From contig JBAOID010000018.1 of the NCBI GenBank assembly GCA_037045435.1, positions 248,001-312,000 on the forward strand: a stretch of 64,000 bases of DNA. The letters run 5' to 3'. Made by a program: the position numbers and the translations under genes. The stretch comes from CBDUEF01 sp018063485. Lineage in GTDB: Bacteria; Pseudomonadota; Alphaproteobacteria; Rhodobacterales; Rhodobacteraceae. Below, piece by piece: positions 18,482-27,189 of the stretch (positions are counted from its first letter, which is position 1; the number at the start of each line of letters is the position of its first letter). Below the pieces are notes generated by a model. It made no database searches. It was not told the origin of the DNA and saw only the letters and a list, made by a program, of their open reading frames with translations.

Positions 18482-19591
18482 ACGAGTGTCCGCGTCATTG
18501 CCCGGAAGCTGGACAGATCGGCCAGCACGATCTCCCGAGAAATCAGGCGCAACTCAGCAACCCGTGGCGGAGATTTCGACTACCGTGCCATCAACGCGCA
18601 GTGGCATGCAGATCGTGCAGCCAGGCGTCCGAAGGCCAGCAAGCTCGCGCTCAACCCCGCCTTGCATGAATACGTGCAGGATCGACTTTCCGGCCTCATT
18701 GCCACATTGGATGGCATCGCCTTCGATGGGCCTGTTGTGGTATGGAAAGGACGGCGGGCCGTTCACCGGCAAAGCCGGCGCTGGTCCTCTGCTTGGAGCC
18801 CGGAACAGATCGCGCAGCGCCTGAAGGTGGACTTCCCCGAGGATCCGACCATGCGCATCAGCCACGAAGCAATCTATCAAGCCCTTTATATCCAAGGGCG
18901 CGGTGCGCTGAAGCGGGAGCTGTCTGCCTTTCTCCGGTCCGGAAGGGCTCTCAGGGTGCCTCGCGAACGCGCACGGAACCGGGGCAAGGCCTTCATCGCC
19001 GGTGCGCTAATGATCAGTGACCGCCCGGCCGAGATTGGCGACAGGGCAGTTCCGGGTCATTGGGAGGGAGACCTCATTCTCGGTCTCGGCAGTTCAGCGA
19101 TCGGCACGCTGGTCGAACGCACGACCCGCTTCACGATGCTCCTGCATTTACCGCGCATGGAGGGACATGGAACTGGCAAGTCAGTCAAGAACGGACCAGC
19201 CCTCGCCGGCCATGGTGCCGAAGCGGTCCGCGATGCTATCGCTGAAACCGTCCGCGGATTGCCCGCTCACCTGAAACGGTCATTGACATGGGATCAGGGC
19301 GCCGAGATGGCCCAACACGCGCAGCTTCGGATCGACACCGGTCTTGATATCTACTTTTGCGATCCTCAGAGCCCTTGGCAGCGCGGCAGCAACGAGAACA
19401 CCAACGGCTTGCTCCGCCAATACTTCCCCAAGGGGACTGACCTCAGCCAACACGGCACCGACGAGCTGAGCGCCGTTGCCCATGCGCTAAACACGCGACC
19501 ACGCAAAACGCTGGGCTGGCAGACACCGGCGGAGGCTCTCGACCGGCTGCTAAAACAGGATATAGTCGAAGGTGTTGCGACGACCGGTTGA
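18482..19591 (+). pseudogene. IS30-family transposase lacking its N-terminus
   Basis: The open frame runs from the IS256 right end: VRVIARKLDRSASTISREIR (the IS30 helix-turn-helix), FDYRAINAQWHADRAARRPK, YVQDRLSGL, WSPEQIAQRLKVDFPEDPTM, then the catalytic core VPGHWEGDLILG, LTWDQGAEM and CDPQSPWQRGSNENTNGLLR. The first ~25 residues, including the start and the first HTH helix, are missing at the junction. A TTG at 18662 could start a shorter product without the DNA-binding part. The DDE core is uninterrupted. Confidence 0.85.
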
Positions 19592-19604
19592 ATCCGCCCA
19601 ACTT

Positions 19605-20045
19605 GCCCTCAGCCGTCTGAACCTCAGCTATATCAATGTGAAAGTAGCCGAGCGGGTAGGCCTTGAACTTCTTCTTTGTCGGTTTGTCGCCCTCGACCTC
19701 GGGGAGACGCGAGATGTCATGGCGTTGCAGGCAGCGGTGCAACGATGACCGGCTCAGATGCGGGATGGTCGGCTGAAGCGCATAAAGACAATCGTCCAGC
19801 GGCAGCAGCGTATGCCTGCGAAACGCGACGATCACGGCTTCTTCTTCAGGCGTCAGCACCGTGGATTTTGCATCCTTCGGCCCGGTCGGCAAATCGGCAA
19901 CCGACGTCCGCTTGCGCCACTTGGCCACGGTCTTCTGATTGATCCCGTAGCGCGCCGAAAGCGCCCTCAGGCTCGCTTCACTATTTTGTATTGCTCGACG
20001 GATTGCCTCAGTCGTCGTGGCGCTGCCGTGAAGAATTTGTCCCAT
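19605..20045 (-). pseudogene. IS481-family transposase, 3'-truncated
   Basis: Starts MGQILHGSATTTEAIRRAIQ at 20045 and contains the two helix-turn-helix segments (LRALSARYGINQKTVAKWRK; HLSRSSLHRCLQRHDISRL) plus the start of the integrase core (YPLGYFHIDIAEVQTAEGKL). It is then cut off, about 14 bp from the IS30 stop, so most of the DDE domain is lost. The outer end of the element, TGTTTGATCCCGGAGTTTGA read leftward from 20101, abuts the agmatinase stop codon. Confidence 0.85.
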
Positions 20046-20102
20046 AGTGCCTCCTTCCATTCCAAGGAAAAGATTGCACCATCAAACTCCGGGATCAAAC
20101 AC

Positions 20103-21071
20103 CTAGATTGAGAACGGTCCGCCTTGGGGAACACCCGGCATCACGCAGAGCATCTCGTAAAGCAGGTTGGCCCCGATCAAGGCGGTGTTGCCCGAAGGAT
20201 CATAGGGCGGCGAGACCTCGACAAGATCACCGCCGATCAGGTTCAAGCCCGCGCAACCGCGCACGATCTCAAGCCCTTGCCAGATCGTCAGGCCCCCCGG
20301 CTCGACCGTACCGGTGCCCGGCGCAAAGGCCGGATCAAGTGAATCGATATCATAGGACAGATAAACCGGCACATCGCCGATCTTGGCGCGGATGTCGGCC
20401 ATCAGCGGGGCGAGGGATTTATACCAACAGGCCTCGGCCTGAACCACGGTCCAACCCTTGTCACGGCCCCAGTTGAAATCCTCGGGGCTATAGCCGGTGC
20501 CGCGCAAACCGATCTGGAACACCTTGTCATTGATCAGACAGCCCTCTTCCCAGGCACGCCGAAACGGACAGCCATGTGCCACCTTTTCACCGAACATGGT
20601 ATCGTTGATATCGGCATGGGCATCGACATGGATCAGCGCCACCGGCCCGTGAGCTTTCTTCATCGCGCGCAGGATCGGCCAGGTAAGTGTGTGATCACCC
20701 CCCAAGGTGAGGGGTTTGGCCCCGGTGGCAAGCAGCGCATCATAGTAACCCGAAATGATCTCGACCGATTTCTTCAGATCAAAGGTGTTGATCGGCACAT
20801 CGCCAATATCGGCCACCTGCAAATGATCAAAGGGGGCGGCACCGGTGGCCATGTTATAGGGCCGCAGCATCCGGCTTTCATCGCGGATCTGGCGCGGACC
20901 CAACCGCGTGCCGGGCCGGTTCGAGGTGCCGATATCCATCGGGATGCCGACAAAAGCCACATCCAGCCCCTTTGCATCCGCTTGCGTCGGCAGCCGCATC
21001 ATCGTCGCCGGCCCACCAAAACGCGCCATCTCGTTGCCGCCAAGCGGTTGGTTGAATTTTGTCATCGCCAC
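20103..21071 (-). CDS. speB: Agmatinase / ureohydrolase
   Basis: A 322-aa manganese ureohydrolase that would cleave agmatine to putrescine and urea. Metal-site motifs of the arginase family are all present: GGDHTLTWP, DAHADINDT, and SYDIDSLDPAFAPGTGT. Family members also act on guanidinobutyrate or guanidinopropionate, so the exact substrate is uncertain. It is monocistronic. The IS481 remnant begins 2 bp past its stop codon, so it has probably lost its native terminator. Confidence 0.85.
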   Translation of the reverse strand: MAMTKFNQPLGGNEMARFGGPATMMRLPTQADAKGLDVAFVGIPMDIGTSNRPGTRLGPRQIRDESRMLRPYNMATGAAPFDHLQVADIGDVPINTFDLKKSVEIISGYYDALLATGAKPLTLGGDHTLTWPILRAMKKAHGPVALIHVDAHADINDTMFGEKVAHGCPFRRAWEEGCLINDKVFQIGLRGTGYSPEDFNWGRDKGWTVVQAEACWYKSLAPLMADIRAKIGDVPVYLSYDIDSLDPAFAPGTGTVEPGGLTIWQGLEIVRGCAGLNLIGGDLVEVSPPYDPSGNTALIGANLLYEMLCVMPGVPQGGPFSI

Positions 21072-21123
21072 CTCCCTTTTGGGGTCAGCCTAGCCAAACC
21101 CCTGCGCGCGCACCAATGAAAAA

Positions 21124-21141
21124 GGCACCCCGCAGGGTGCC
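21124..21141 (-). terminator. Intrinsic terminator after acpP
   Basis: Stem GGCACCC/GGGTGCC with loop CGCA. On the minus strand it is followed by five T, about 28 nt after the acpP stop, in front of speB. Confidence 0.8.
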
Positions 21142-21169
21142 CGTTCCGTATCTTTGCACCCCCTGAAAA

Positions 21170-21403
21170 TCAGGCGGCCGAAGAGATGAACTTCACCGCA
21201 TCGCCAAAGGTCTGGATGGTTTCGGCGGCGTCATCGGGGATCTCGATCCCGAACTCTTCCTCGAACGCCATGACCAGCTCGACGGTGTCAAGGCTGTCAG
21301 CGCCCAGATCGTCGATGAACGACGCGTTCTCGGTCACTTTGTCAGCTTCGACGCCCAGATGCTCGACGACGATCTTCTTCACGCGATCAGCGATGTCGCT
21401 CAT
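21170..21403 (-). CDS. acpP: Acyl carrier protein
   Basis: A 77-aa acidic carrier of fatty-acid intermediates. The phosphopantetheine attachment site is the serine of GADSLDTVELVMAFEEEF. Length and composition are standard for AcpP. It lies downstream of fabD and fabG in the same direction, the usual fatty-acid synthesis order, but separated by 170 bp from fabG, so it probably has its own promoter as elsewhere. A strong terminator follows. Confidence 0.97.
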   Translation of the reverse strand: MSDIADRVKKIVVEHLGVEADKVTENASFIDDLGADSLDTVELVMAFEEEFGIEIPDDAAETIQTFGDAVKFISSAA

Positions 21404-21576
21404 GTCACTTCCTCATATCGTTGCGGGGAGATGCCCCGGTCCCTTTTATGGCCCTTTGCGGCCGTCTCATACCGCGCAAACGCTGCGGCACCGGCCCCGC
21501 AAAACGGCCACCGGTTTAGTCCTGCGCGCCTATAGCAAGCGCTTTGCCTCATGGCAAACGCTTTCCTCGGCTCCGG

Positions 21577-22314
21577 CTATACCATCGCCATTCCGCCGTT
21601 CACATGCAAGACCGAACCGGTGATATAGCCCGCCTCGGGGCTGGCCAGATACAGCACCGCCGATGAAACCTCGCGCACCTCACCCATACGCGCGGCAGGC
21701 ACGCCGACAAGGATCTTGCCCTTTTGCTCTTCGGTCAATTTTTCGGTCATCGCGGTCGAGATGAACCCCGGCGCCACGCAATTGACGGTGATGTTGCGGC
21801 TGGCCACCTCATAGGCAAGGCTTTTCGACATGCCCACCACCCCGGCTTTTGAGGCCGCATAATTGGCCTGCCCCGGATTGCCGACCGCACCTACCACCGA
21901 TGAGATATTCACGATCCGCCCCCAACGTGCCTTCATCATCCCGCGCAAGACCCCCCGGCACAGCCGAAAGGTCGAAGTCATGTTTACATCAATCACCGAT
22001 TGCCACTCGTCATCCGACATCCGCATGAACAGATTGTCCCGCGTGATCCCGGCATTATTGACCAGAATATCCACCGCACCCAAAACCGCCGCGGCGGCTT
22101 TGGGCAGGGCCTCTACAGCCACGGCATCGCTCAGATTACACGGCAACACATGCGCCCGCGTACCCAATTCATCGGCCAGGGCCTGCAACGGCCCTTCGCG
22201 CGTGCCCGAAAGCCCAACGGTCGCCCCGGCTCCATGCAGCACCCGCGCAATATCGCCACCGATCCCGCCAGACGCGCCGGTGACCAACGCGCATTTTCCT
22301 GTCAAATCAAACAT
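21577..22314 (-). CDS. fabG: 3-oxoacyl-ACP reductase
   Basis: A short-chain dehydrogenase that uses NADPH to reduce 3-oxoacyl-ACP in each elongation round. 245 aa. The cofactor loop is TGASGGIGG near residue 14, NNAGITRDNL follows, and the catalytic Tyr/Lys are in NYAASKAGVVGMSK. The C-terminus NGGMAMV is typical of FabG. It lies between fabD and acpP on the same strand. Confidence 0.95.
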   Translation of the reverse strand: MFDLTGKCALVTGASGGIGGDIARVLHGAGATVGLSGTREGPLQALADELGTRAHVLPCNLSDAVAVEALPKAAAAVLGAVDILVNNAGITRDNLFMRMSDDEWQSVIDVNMTSTFRLCRGVLRGMMKARWGRIVNISSVVGAVGNPGQANYAASKAGVVGMSKSLAYEVASRNITVNCVAPGFISTAMTEKLTEEQKGKILVGVPAARMGEVREVSSAVLYLASPEAGYITGSVLHVNGGMAMV

Positions 22315-22454
22315 CTTCTTGCTCCTGTCGCCTGCCTTGGCGATCTTTATCCCTTGTGACCCGCACTATCCACCCATAGCCCCAAGCTGCCAAGCGGGCA
22401 TCGGCCACAGATGTCAAGGCAAGCTGATCCTTGCCACTCCGTAGCCTCATCGCT

Positions 22455-22492
22455 CAGCTATTCCCGCGGCGGTGCCGGGGGGGATCCCCCGC
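22455..22492. repeat. GC-rich hairpin repeat after fabD
   Basis: A G/C-run palindrome (GGGGGATCCCCC core) followed on the minus strand by GAGCGATGAGG. The latter also occurs in the repeat after ccmG, so this is a member of the same 3'-end repeat family. It is positioned as a terminator for fabD. Confidence 0.5.
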
Positions 22493-23422
22493 TTACGCCT
22501 TGGCCGCAAGCACATCCTCGGGCGTGCCAATCGCCCGTGTCACGGCGCCCGCAGCCGTGCGCTTGATCATCCCCGAAAGGGCCTTGCCCGCGCCGATTTC
22601 CCAATACTCGGTCACACCCGCACCTTCCATCCACAGCACGGATTCGCGCCAGCGCACCGATCCCGTCACCTGAGCCACCAACAGCGCGCGGATGCGGTCG
22701 GGTTCGCTCACCGCTTCGGCGCGCACATTCACAACGACCGGAACCGCTGGCGGATGGATCACCACGCCGGCCAAAGCCTCGGCCATGACGGATGCCGCAT
22801 GTTGCATCAGGCTGCAATGAAAGGGTGCCGACACCGGCAACAGCAACGCGCGCTTGGCACCTTTGGCCTTGGCGATCTCCAAGGCCCGCTCAACCGCCCC
22901 CCGGTGCCCAGACACCACCACCTGCATCGGGTCGTTGTCATTGGCGGCCTGACACACCTCGCCTTGCGCCGCCTCGGCGGCGACTTCGGTGGCCTGGGCA
23001 AAATCCAACCCCAACAGCGCCGCCATCGCGCCCAAACCCACCGGCACCGCTTCTTGCATGGCCTGGCCCCGCACCCTGAGCAGCCGCGCCGTATCGGCCA
23101 GATCCAGCGAGCCAACGGCACAAAGGGCGGAATATTCGCCCAAACTGTGCCCGGCCACGAAAGTTGCACTCTCGATTCCGATCCCCTCGGACTCCAGGGC
23201 CCTCAGCGCCGCGATCGAGGTCGCCATCAACGCCGGTTGTGCGTTTCGGGTCAGCGTCAATTCCTCAATCGAGCCCTCCCAAACCAGGCTGGACAGCTTT
23301 TCGCCCAAAGCCTCATCCACCTCGTCAAACACCGCCTTTGCCGCCGGATAGGCCTCGGCCAAGGCGCGGCCCATGCCGATGGTCTGGGCACCCTGCCCCG
23401 GAAATACGAATGCACGGCTCAT
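22493..23422 (-). CDS. fabD: Malonyl-CoA:ACP transacylase
   Basis: Loads malonate onto ACP. About 309 aa. The nucleophile elbow is GHSLGEYSAL, preceded by FPGQGAQTIGMG at the N-terminus, and the active-site histidine is in VSAPFHCSLM. The start at 23422 (MSRAFVFPGQ) is chosen for the AAGGGAGA upstream rather than the longer frame from 23446. It is divergent from the eptA-like gene. Confidence 0.96.
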   Translation of the reverse strand: MSRAFVFPGQGAQTIGMGRALAEAYPAAKAVFDEVDEALGEKLSSLVWEGSIEELTLTRNAQPALMATSIAALRALESEGIGIESATFVAGHSLGEYSALCAVGSLDLADTARLLRVRGQAMQEAVPVGLGAMAALLGLDFAQATEVAAEAAQGEVCQAANDNDPMQVVVSGHRGAVERALEIAKAKGAKRALLLPVSAPFHCSLMQHAASVMAEALAGVVIHPPAVPVVVNVRAEAVSEPDRIRALLVAQVTGSVRWRESVLWMEGAGVTEYWEIGAGKALSGMIKRTAAGAVTRAIGTPEDVLAAKA

Positions 23423-23560
23423 CACTGTCTCCCTTTTCATCCTCATGGCTTACCCCAAGCGCAGCGCCGCCGTCAAACCGACCTTTACGCGAAACCGCCT
23501 TGTCCCTGCCCGAAGGCCTGCCTACACTTGCGCCGATCTGTCCAAATTCAGGCCGCTTTC

Positions 23561-25162
23561 TTGTCCAGACCCACCCTTCGCGCGACAACGCTGTCCTTGC
23601 TTGTCGCGCTATTCATCTTTGCAACCGGCAACTGGACCTTCTTGCGTCTGAACGCGCAGGTGTTTGATGGCCAACCGCTCCAGATGATCACCTATGCCGC
23701 CATCGGCTTTTGCATGGTGTTATTCGCGACATCCCTGCTGGCCCCTCCGTTTCTGCAAAAGCCGGTGCTGATCCTGGTGCTGCTGATCAGCGCTGGCGCA
23801 TCGCATTTTCAAGACACCCTTGGCGTGTTGATCGACCGCGAAATGATTCAGAATGTAGCGAACTCCAACAGCCGGGAGGCCGGACGTTTGATTTCCGCAG
23901 CTCTGGTGATCCGGTTGTTGCTTTGCGGCATATTGCCCAGCCTGTTTGTCATGTGGGTCAGGCTCAGACCGGCACAACTATGGCGACGGGTTCTGGCTTG
24001 GGTCGGCACCTGGGTCGGCGCCGTCTTGCTGTTCGCGCTTTTGGTGGGAACCAATTTCAAGGCCTATTATGCGGTGATCCGCGGCCATCACGAATTGGAG
24101 GCCAGCCTGCAACCCAGCGCCAGCATCGGAGCCATTATAAAATATGGTGCCCTGCTGGTCCGAAGCGCAAATATCAAGGTGGAGCCTTTGGGGCTGGATG
24201 CCAAGTCAGGGCCCAGGTTGGCAGGCGCTGTCAAGCCGGTGGTCATGGTGTTGGTGGTTGGAGAGACTGCTCGCAGCAAGAATTTCAGTCTTGGCGGATA
24301 TGAGCGCCCGACGAATCCCGAAATGGCAAAACGCGGCGTTCTGTTTTTCGATTCCGTCACCTGCGCCACTTCATCCGCAGTTTCGCTGCCTTGCATGTTT
24401 TCTCATCTTTCCCGCGACGACTATAGCTACGAGGCCGCAGCAGCATCGGAAAACCTGCTGGATGTGCTTGGCCATGCCGGCTTTGCCGTTGAATGGCTTG
24501 AAAACAACGAAACCGATTACGACGTTGCAAAACGGGCAAAAATCACCTTGCTGACCAGCAGCCCGGACCCGGCGGTTTGCGGCAGGGGCGAGTGCAACGA
24601 TTCAATCCTGCTTTCCCCGCTTCGTCAGATCATCGAGAAGGCAACAAGAAACACGGTAATCGTTCTGCACACGGTTGGCAGCCACGGCCCACCCTATTAC
24701 CTGCGCTACCCCCTTGATTTTGAACCGTTCAAGCCTGCCTGCCAATCAGTCGAGCTGTCAGAGTGCAGCGATGCCGAAATCGTCAATGCCTATGACAATA
24801 CCATCGCCTACACCGACCTGATCCTGTCGCAGATCATTGACATGCTGAACGATCAGGACCGCGTGATTCCCGCGCTGCTCTATCAGTCCGACCATGGCGA
24901 ATCACTGGGCGAAAACGGCGTCTATCTTCATTCCGCCCCTTATTTCATAGCCCCTGATGAGCAAACCCACACCCCACTTCTGGCGTGGCTTTCGCCGCGT
25001 TTTGAAACCCAACTGGGAGTTACAATGAAATGTCTTGCAGGAAAGGCGCACCAACAGGTCAGTCAGGACAATTTCTTCCACACCACGCTGGGCCTGCTGA
25101 ACATCCAGACCACGGTGCGCGATCCGGCGCTTGATCTTGCGGAAGGTTGTGCCAGCCCATGA
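23561..25162 (+). CDS. eptA: Phosphoethanolamine transferase, EptA-like
   Basis: An inner-membrane enzyme that adds phosphoethanolamine to lipid A or other envelope glycolipids. Hydrophobic segments in the first ~150 residues are followed by a periplasmic sulfatase-fold domain. The nucleophile threonine lies in VVGETARSKNFSLGGY, and later metal ligands lie in SDHGESLGENGVYLHS. The real start is uncertain: the open frame extends far upstream antisense to fabD, and no ATG is near the first membrane segment. TTG at 23561 gives 533 aa, close to the family norm. Its TGA overlaps the ATG of the PACE gene. Confidence 0.85.
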   Translation: MSRPTLRATTLSLLVALFIFATGNWTFLRLNAQVFDGQPLQMITYAAIGFCMVLFATSLLAPPFLQKPVLILVLLISAGASHFQDTLGVLIDREMIQNVANSNSREAGRLISAALVIRLLLCGILPSLFVMWVRLRPAQLWRRVLAWVGTWVGAVLLFALLVGTNFKAYYAVIRGHHELEASLQPSASIGAIIKYGALLVRSANIKVEPLGLDAKSGPRLAGAVKPVVMVLVVGETARSKNFSLGGYERPTNPEMAKRGVLFFDSVTCATSSAVSLPCMFSHLSRDDYSYEAAAASENLLDVLGHAGFAVEWLENNETDYDVAKRAKITLLTSSPDPAVCGRGECNDSILLSPLRQIIEKATRNTVIVLHTVGSHGPPYYLRYPLDFEPFKPACQSVELSECSDAEIVNAYDNTIAYTDLILSQIIDMLNDQDRVIPALLYQSDHGESLGENGVYLHSAPYFIAPDEQTHTPLLAWLSPRFETQLGVTMKCLAGKAHQQVSQDNFFHTTLGLLNIQTTVRDPALDLAEGCASP

Positions 25163-25578
25163 CCCCCACCAGCCGAAAAATCCTCTACGCCATCAGCTTC
25201 GAGACGCTCGGCGTTGCCGTGGCCACGATCGGGCTGCGCCTGATGTCGGATGCCTCCACCGCCTCGACCCTCACCCTCTCGATCCTCACAGCCACCATCG
25301 CGCTGACATGGTCTTTCGCCTTCAACTCGATCTTCGAGGCATGGGAGGCGCGTCAAACCACCCGTGGCCGCTCGCTCAAACGCCGCAGCGCCCATGCCCT
25401 GTTGTTCGAAGGTGGCCTCGTGCTGTTTCTGGTGCCGATCATGGGGTGGTGGCTTGGCGTCAGCCTCTGGCAGGCCCTTGTCTTCGAAGCCGGGCTGATC
25501 GTGCTGTTCATCACTTATACCTATATCTTCACCTGGGGCTTTGACCGCCTCTTCGGCCTGCCCCATTCCGCACGCTGA
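25159..25578 (+). CDS. PACE-family biocide efflux transporter
   Basis: A 139-aa membrane protein with four predicted helices in two repeats of the bacterial transmembrane pair. Family hallmarks are present: SFETLGVA in helix 1, FNSIFEAWEAR at the end of helix 2, FEGGLVLFLVP in helix 3, and TYTYIFTWGFDRLFG in helix 4. PACE proteins export chlorhexidine, acriflavine and short diamines. It is coupled by ATGA to the EptA-like gene, a pairing that fits resistance to cationic agents. Confidence 0.85.
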   Translation: MTPTSRKILYAISFETLGVAVATIGLRLMSDASTASTLTLSILTATIALTWSFAFNSIFEAWEARQTTRGRSLKRRSAHALLFEGGLVLFLVPIMGWWLGVSLWQALVFEAGLIVLFITYTYIFTWGFDRLFGLPHSAR

Positions 25579-25719
25579 CCCTTGCGCTGCCGCCATTTCC
25601 CGCTATAAGGCCCCATCTTTCCGCAAATACCCATGAACCGGCGCAGGCTCTCGTGGACGGGGCGCGGAAAGCTCATACCCGTCCGATGAAATGCGCCACA
25701 ATGACAGATCGGAGCCCAC

Positions 25720-26166
25720 ATGCCGCTATACGAGCATGTTATGATCGCGCGTCAGGACTTGTCCTCAGCGCAAGCCGAAGGCCTTATCGAGCATTTCTCA
25801 GCAGTTCTGGCCGACAACGGCGGTAAAGTTGTCGAGCATGAATACTGGGGCGTCAAAACGATGGCCTACAAGATCAACAAGAACCGCAAGGGCCACTACG
25901 CGCTTTTGAAAACCGATGCCCCGGCAGCGGCTGTTCTGGAGATGGAACGCCTGATGCGCCTGCATGACGACGTGATGCGTCTGTTGACCATCAAGGTCGA
26001 CGTGCATGCAGATGGCCCCTCGGTTCAGATGCAAAAGCGTGACGACCGCGAGCGCGGCGACCGCCCTGAGGGTGGTTTCGGCGGCGAGCGTCGTGAGCGT
26101 CCCTCGTTCGGGGATCGCCCGGATCGTGGCGAGCGTCCGTCCTTCGGCGGCGACCGTCGGCGTTGA
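25720..26166 (+). CDS. rpsF: Ribosomal protein bS6
   Basis: 148 aa: the S6 core (MPLYEHVMIARQDLSSAQAE, EYWGVKTMAYKINKNRKGHY, MRLLTIKV) with a ~45-residue C-terminal tail rich in Arg, Gly, Asp and Glu. Such tails are common in Rhodobacteraceae S6. It is the first gene of rpsF-rpsR-rplI. The 140-bp leader may hold autoregulatory RNA, but I could not assign one. Confidence 0.96.
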   Translation: MPLYEHVMIARQDLSSAQAEGLIEHFSAVLADNGGKVVEHEYWGVKTMAYKINKNRKGHYALLKTDAPAAAVLEMERLMRLHDDVMRLLTIKVDVHADGPSVQMQKRDDRERGDRPEGGFGGERRERPSFGDRPDRGERPSFGGDRRR

Positions 26167-26187
26167 TCAGGTAGGAAAGGATAAACC

Positions 26188-26415
26188 ATGGCTACCAAAC
26201 CGTTTTTCCGCCGCCGCAAGGTTTGCCCCTTCTCGGGTGATAATGCTCCGGCGATTGATTACAAAGACACGCGCCTTCTTCAGCGCTATGTTTCCGAGCG
26301 TGGCAAGATCGTCCCCTCGCGTATCACCGCGGTCTCGGCGAAAAAGCAGCGTGAACTGGCGCAAGCCATCAAACGCGCCCGCTTCCTCGCCCTGCTGCCC
26401 TATGCCGTGAAATAA
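26188..26415 (+). CDS. rpsR: Ribosomal protein bS18
   Basis: 75 aa, complete: KPFFRRRKVCPFSG, IDYKDTRLLQRYVSERGKIV, PSRITAVSAKKQRELAQAIK. It binds 16S rRNA together with S6. It lies 21 nt after rpsF with a GGTAGGAAAGG ribosome site. Confidence 0.97.
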   Translation: MATKPFFRRRKVCPFSGDNAPAIDYKDTRLLQRYVSERGKIVPSRITAVSAKKQRELAQAIKRARFLALLPYAVK

Positions 26416-26427
26416 GGAGCGCCAGAC

Positions 26428-27013
26428 ATGCAAGTGATCCTTCTTCAGCGCGTGGCGAAACTTGGCCAGATGGGCGAAGTCGTCAATGTCAAAGACGGCT
26501 TTGCCCGCAACTACCTGCTGCCGCAAGGCAAGGCATTGCGCGCCAACGACGTCGAACGTGCAATCCTTCGAGACCCGCAAGGCCCAACTCGAAGTCACCA
26601 ACCTTGAAACCCGCAAAGAAGCCGAGGTTCTGGGCGCCACACTTGATGGCCAGATCTATATCGTGATCCGCTCGGCCTCCGATGCGGGCTCGCTTTACGG
26701 CTCGGTCACCACCCGCGACGCAGCCGAGGCCGCGACCGAGGGCGGCATCACCGTGAACCGCGCGCAGATCGTGCTTGAACGCCCGATCAAAGAGCTGGGC
26801 GTACACACGGTTTCGGCCGTTCTGCACCCCGAAGTAACGGTGAAGTTCAAACTGAACGTCGCCCGCTCGGTGGAAGAGGCTGCGCTTCAAGCCTCGGGCA
26901 AATCGATCCAGGAACTGGCAGCCGAGGCGGAAGCCGAAGCAGACTTCGAAATCGCCAACCTCTTCGACGAAATGGGCGCGGCACAAGACGGCGAAGACCT
27001 CACCCGCGACTGA
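26428..27013 (+). CDS. rplI: Ribosomal protein bL9, frame broken by one extra base
   Basis: The N-terminal frame reads MQVILLQRVAKLGQMGEVVN, VKDGFARNYLLPQGKALRAN. After one extra G near 26554 the frame continues NVQSFETRKAQLEVTNLETR and the C-terminal domain (GITVNRAQIVLERPIKELGV), ending with an acidic extension. The span is 586 nt (3n+1), giving about 194 aa corrected. L9 spans the L1 stalk base and helps maintain reading frame. An error in the sequence is the likely reason for the break. Confidence 0.93.
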
Positions 27014-27034
27014 TCTTTACCGACAGTGAACAGA

Positions 27035-27066
27035 ACCGCGCGAGGGCAACCTCGTGCGGTTTTTTC
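27035..27066 (+). terminator. Intrinsic terminator after rplI
   Basis: Stem ACCGCGCGAGG/CCTCGTGCGGT with a GCAA tetraloop and one mismatch, followed by six T. It lies 21 nt after the rplI stop. Confidence 0.88.
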
Positions 27067-27120
27067 ATTTGTGGGTCATGTGCTACAGCGCAAAGGCAGT
27101 GCAGCACATGAAGGCGATCA

Positions 27121-27185
27121 TGCTCTACAAAATTATTTACCGTAGAGCAAAGCTGTGCTATACAAAATAAACTCTCGTAGAGCAC
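27121..27185. promoter_or_regulatory. Two tandem palindromic operator-like sites before the nucleotidyltransferase gene
   Basis: Site 1: TGCTCTAC and GTAGAGCA (27121-27128, 27142-27149). Site 2: GTGCTATAC and GTAGAGCAC (27155-27163, 27177-27185), one mismatch. Both have 13-nt spacers beginning AAAAT, and their centres are 35 bp apart. Site 2 ends 4 nt before the ATG. A weaker TGCTACAG...TGCAGCA lies at about 27080-27106. The arrangement suggests repression by a dimeric regulator; the gene product or an unlinked protein could bind. Confidence 0.55.
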
Positions 27186-27189
27186 AACC

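Noticed and set aside
18421..18660. Separate small gene between IS256 and IS30
   Set aside because: The correct frame here is the missing 5' part of the IS30 transposase; the other open frames show no likeness to proteins.
9645..20101. Integrative element with attachment sites at tRNA-Ser
   Set aside because: No integrase gene and no repeat of the tRNA 3' end were found in the window.
22472..23560. Very long open frame running antisense through fabD into the eptA-like gene
   Set aside because: It lacks protein-like sequence until about 23561 and is the GC-rich shadow of fabD; only the 3' part is coding.
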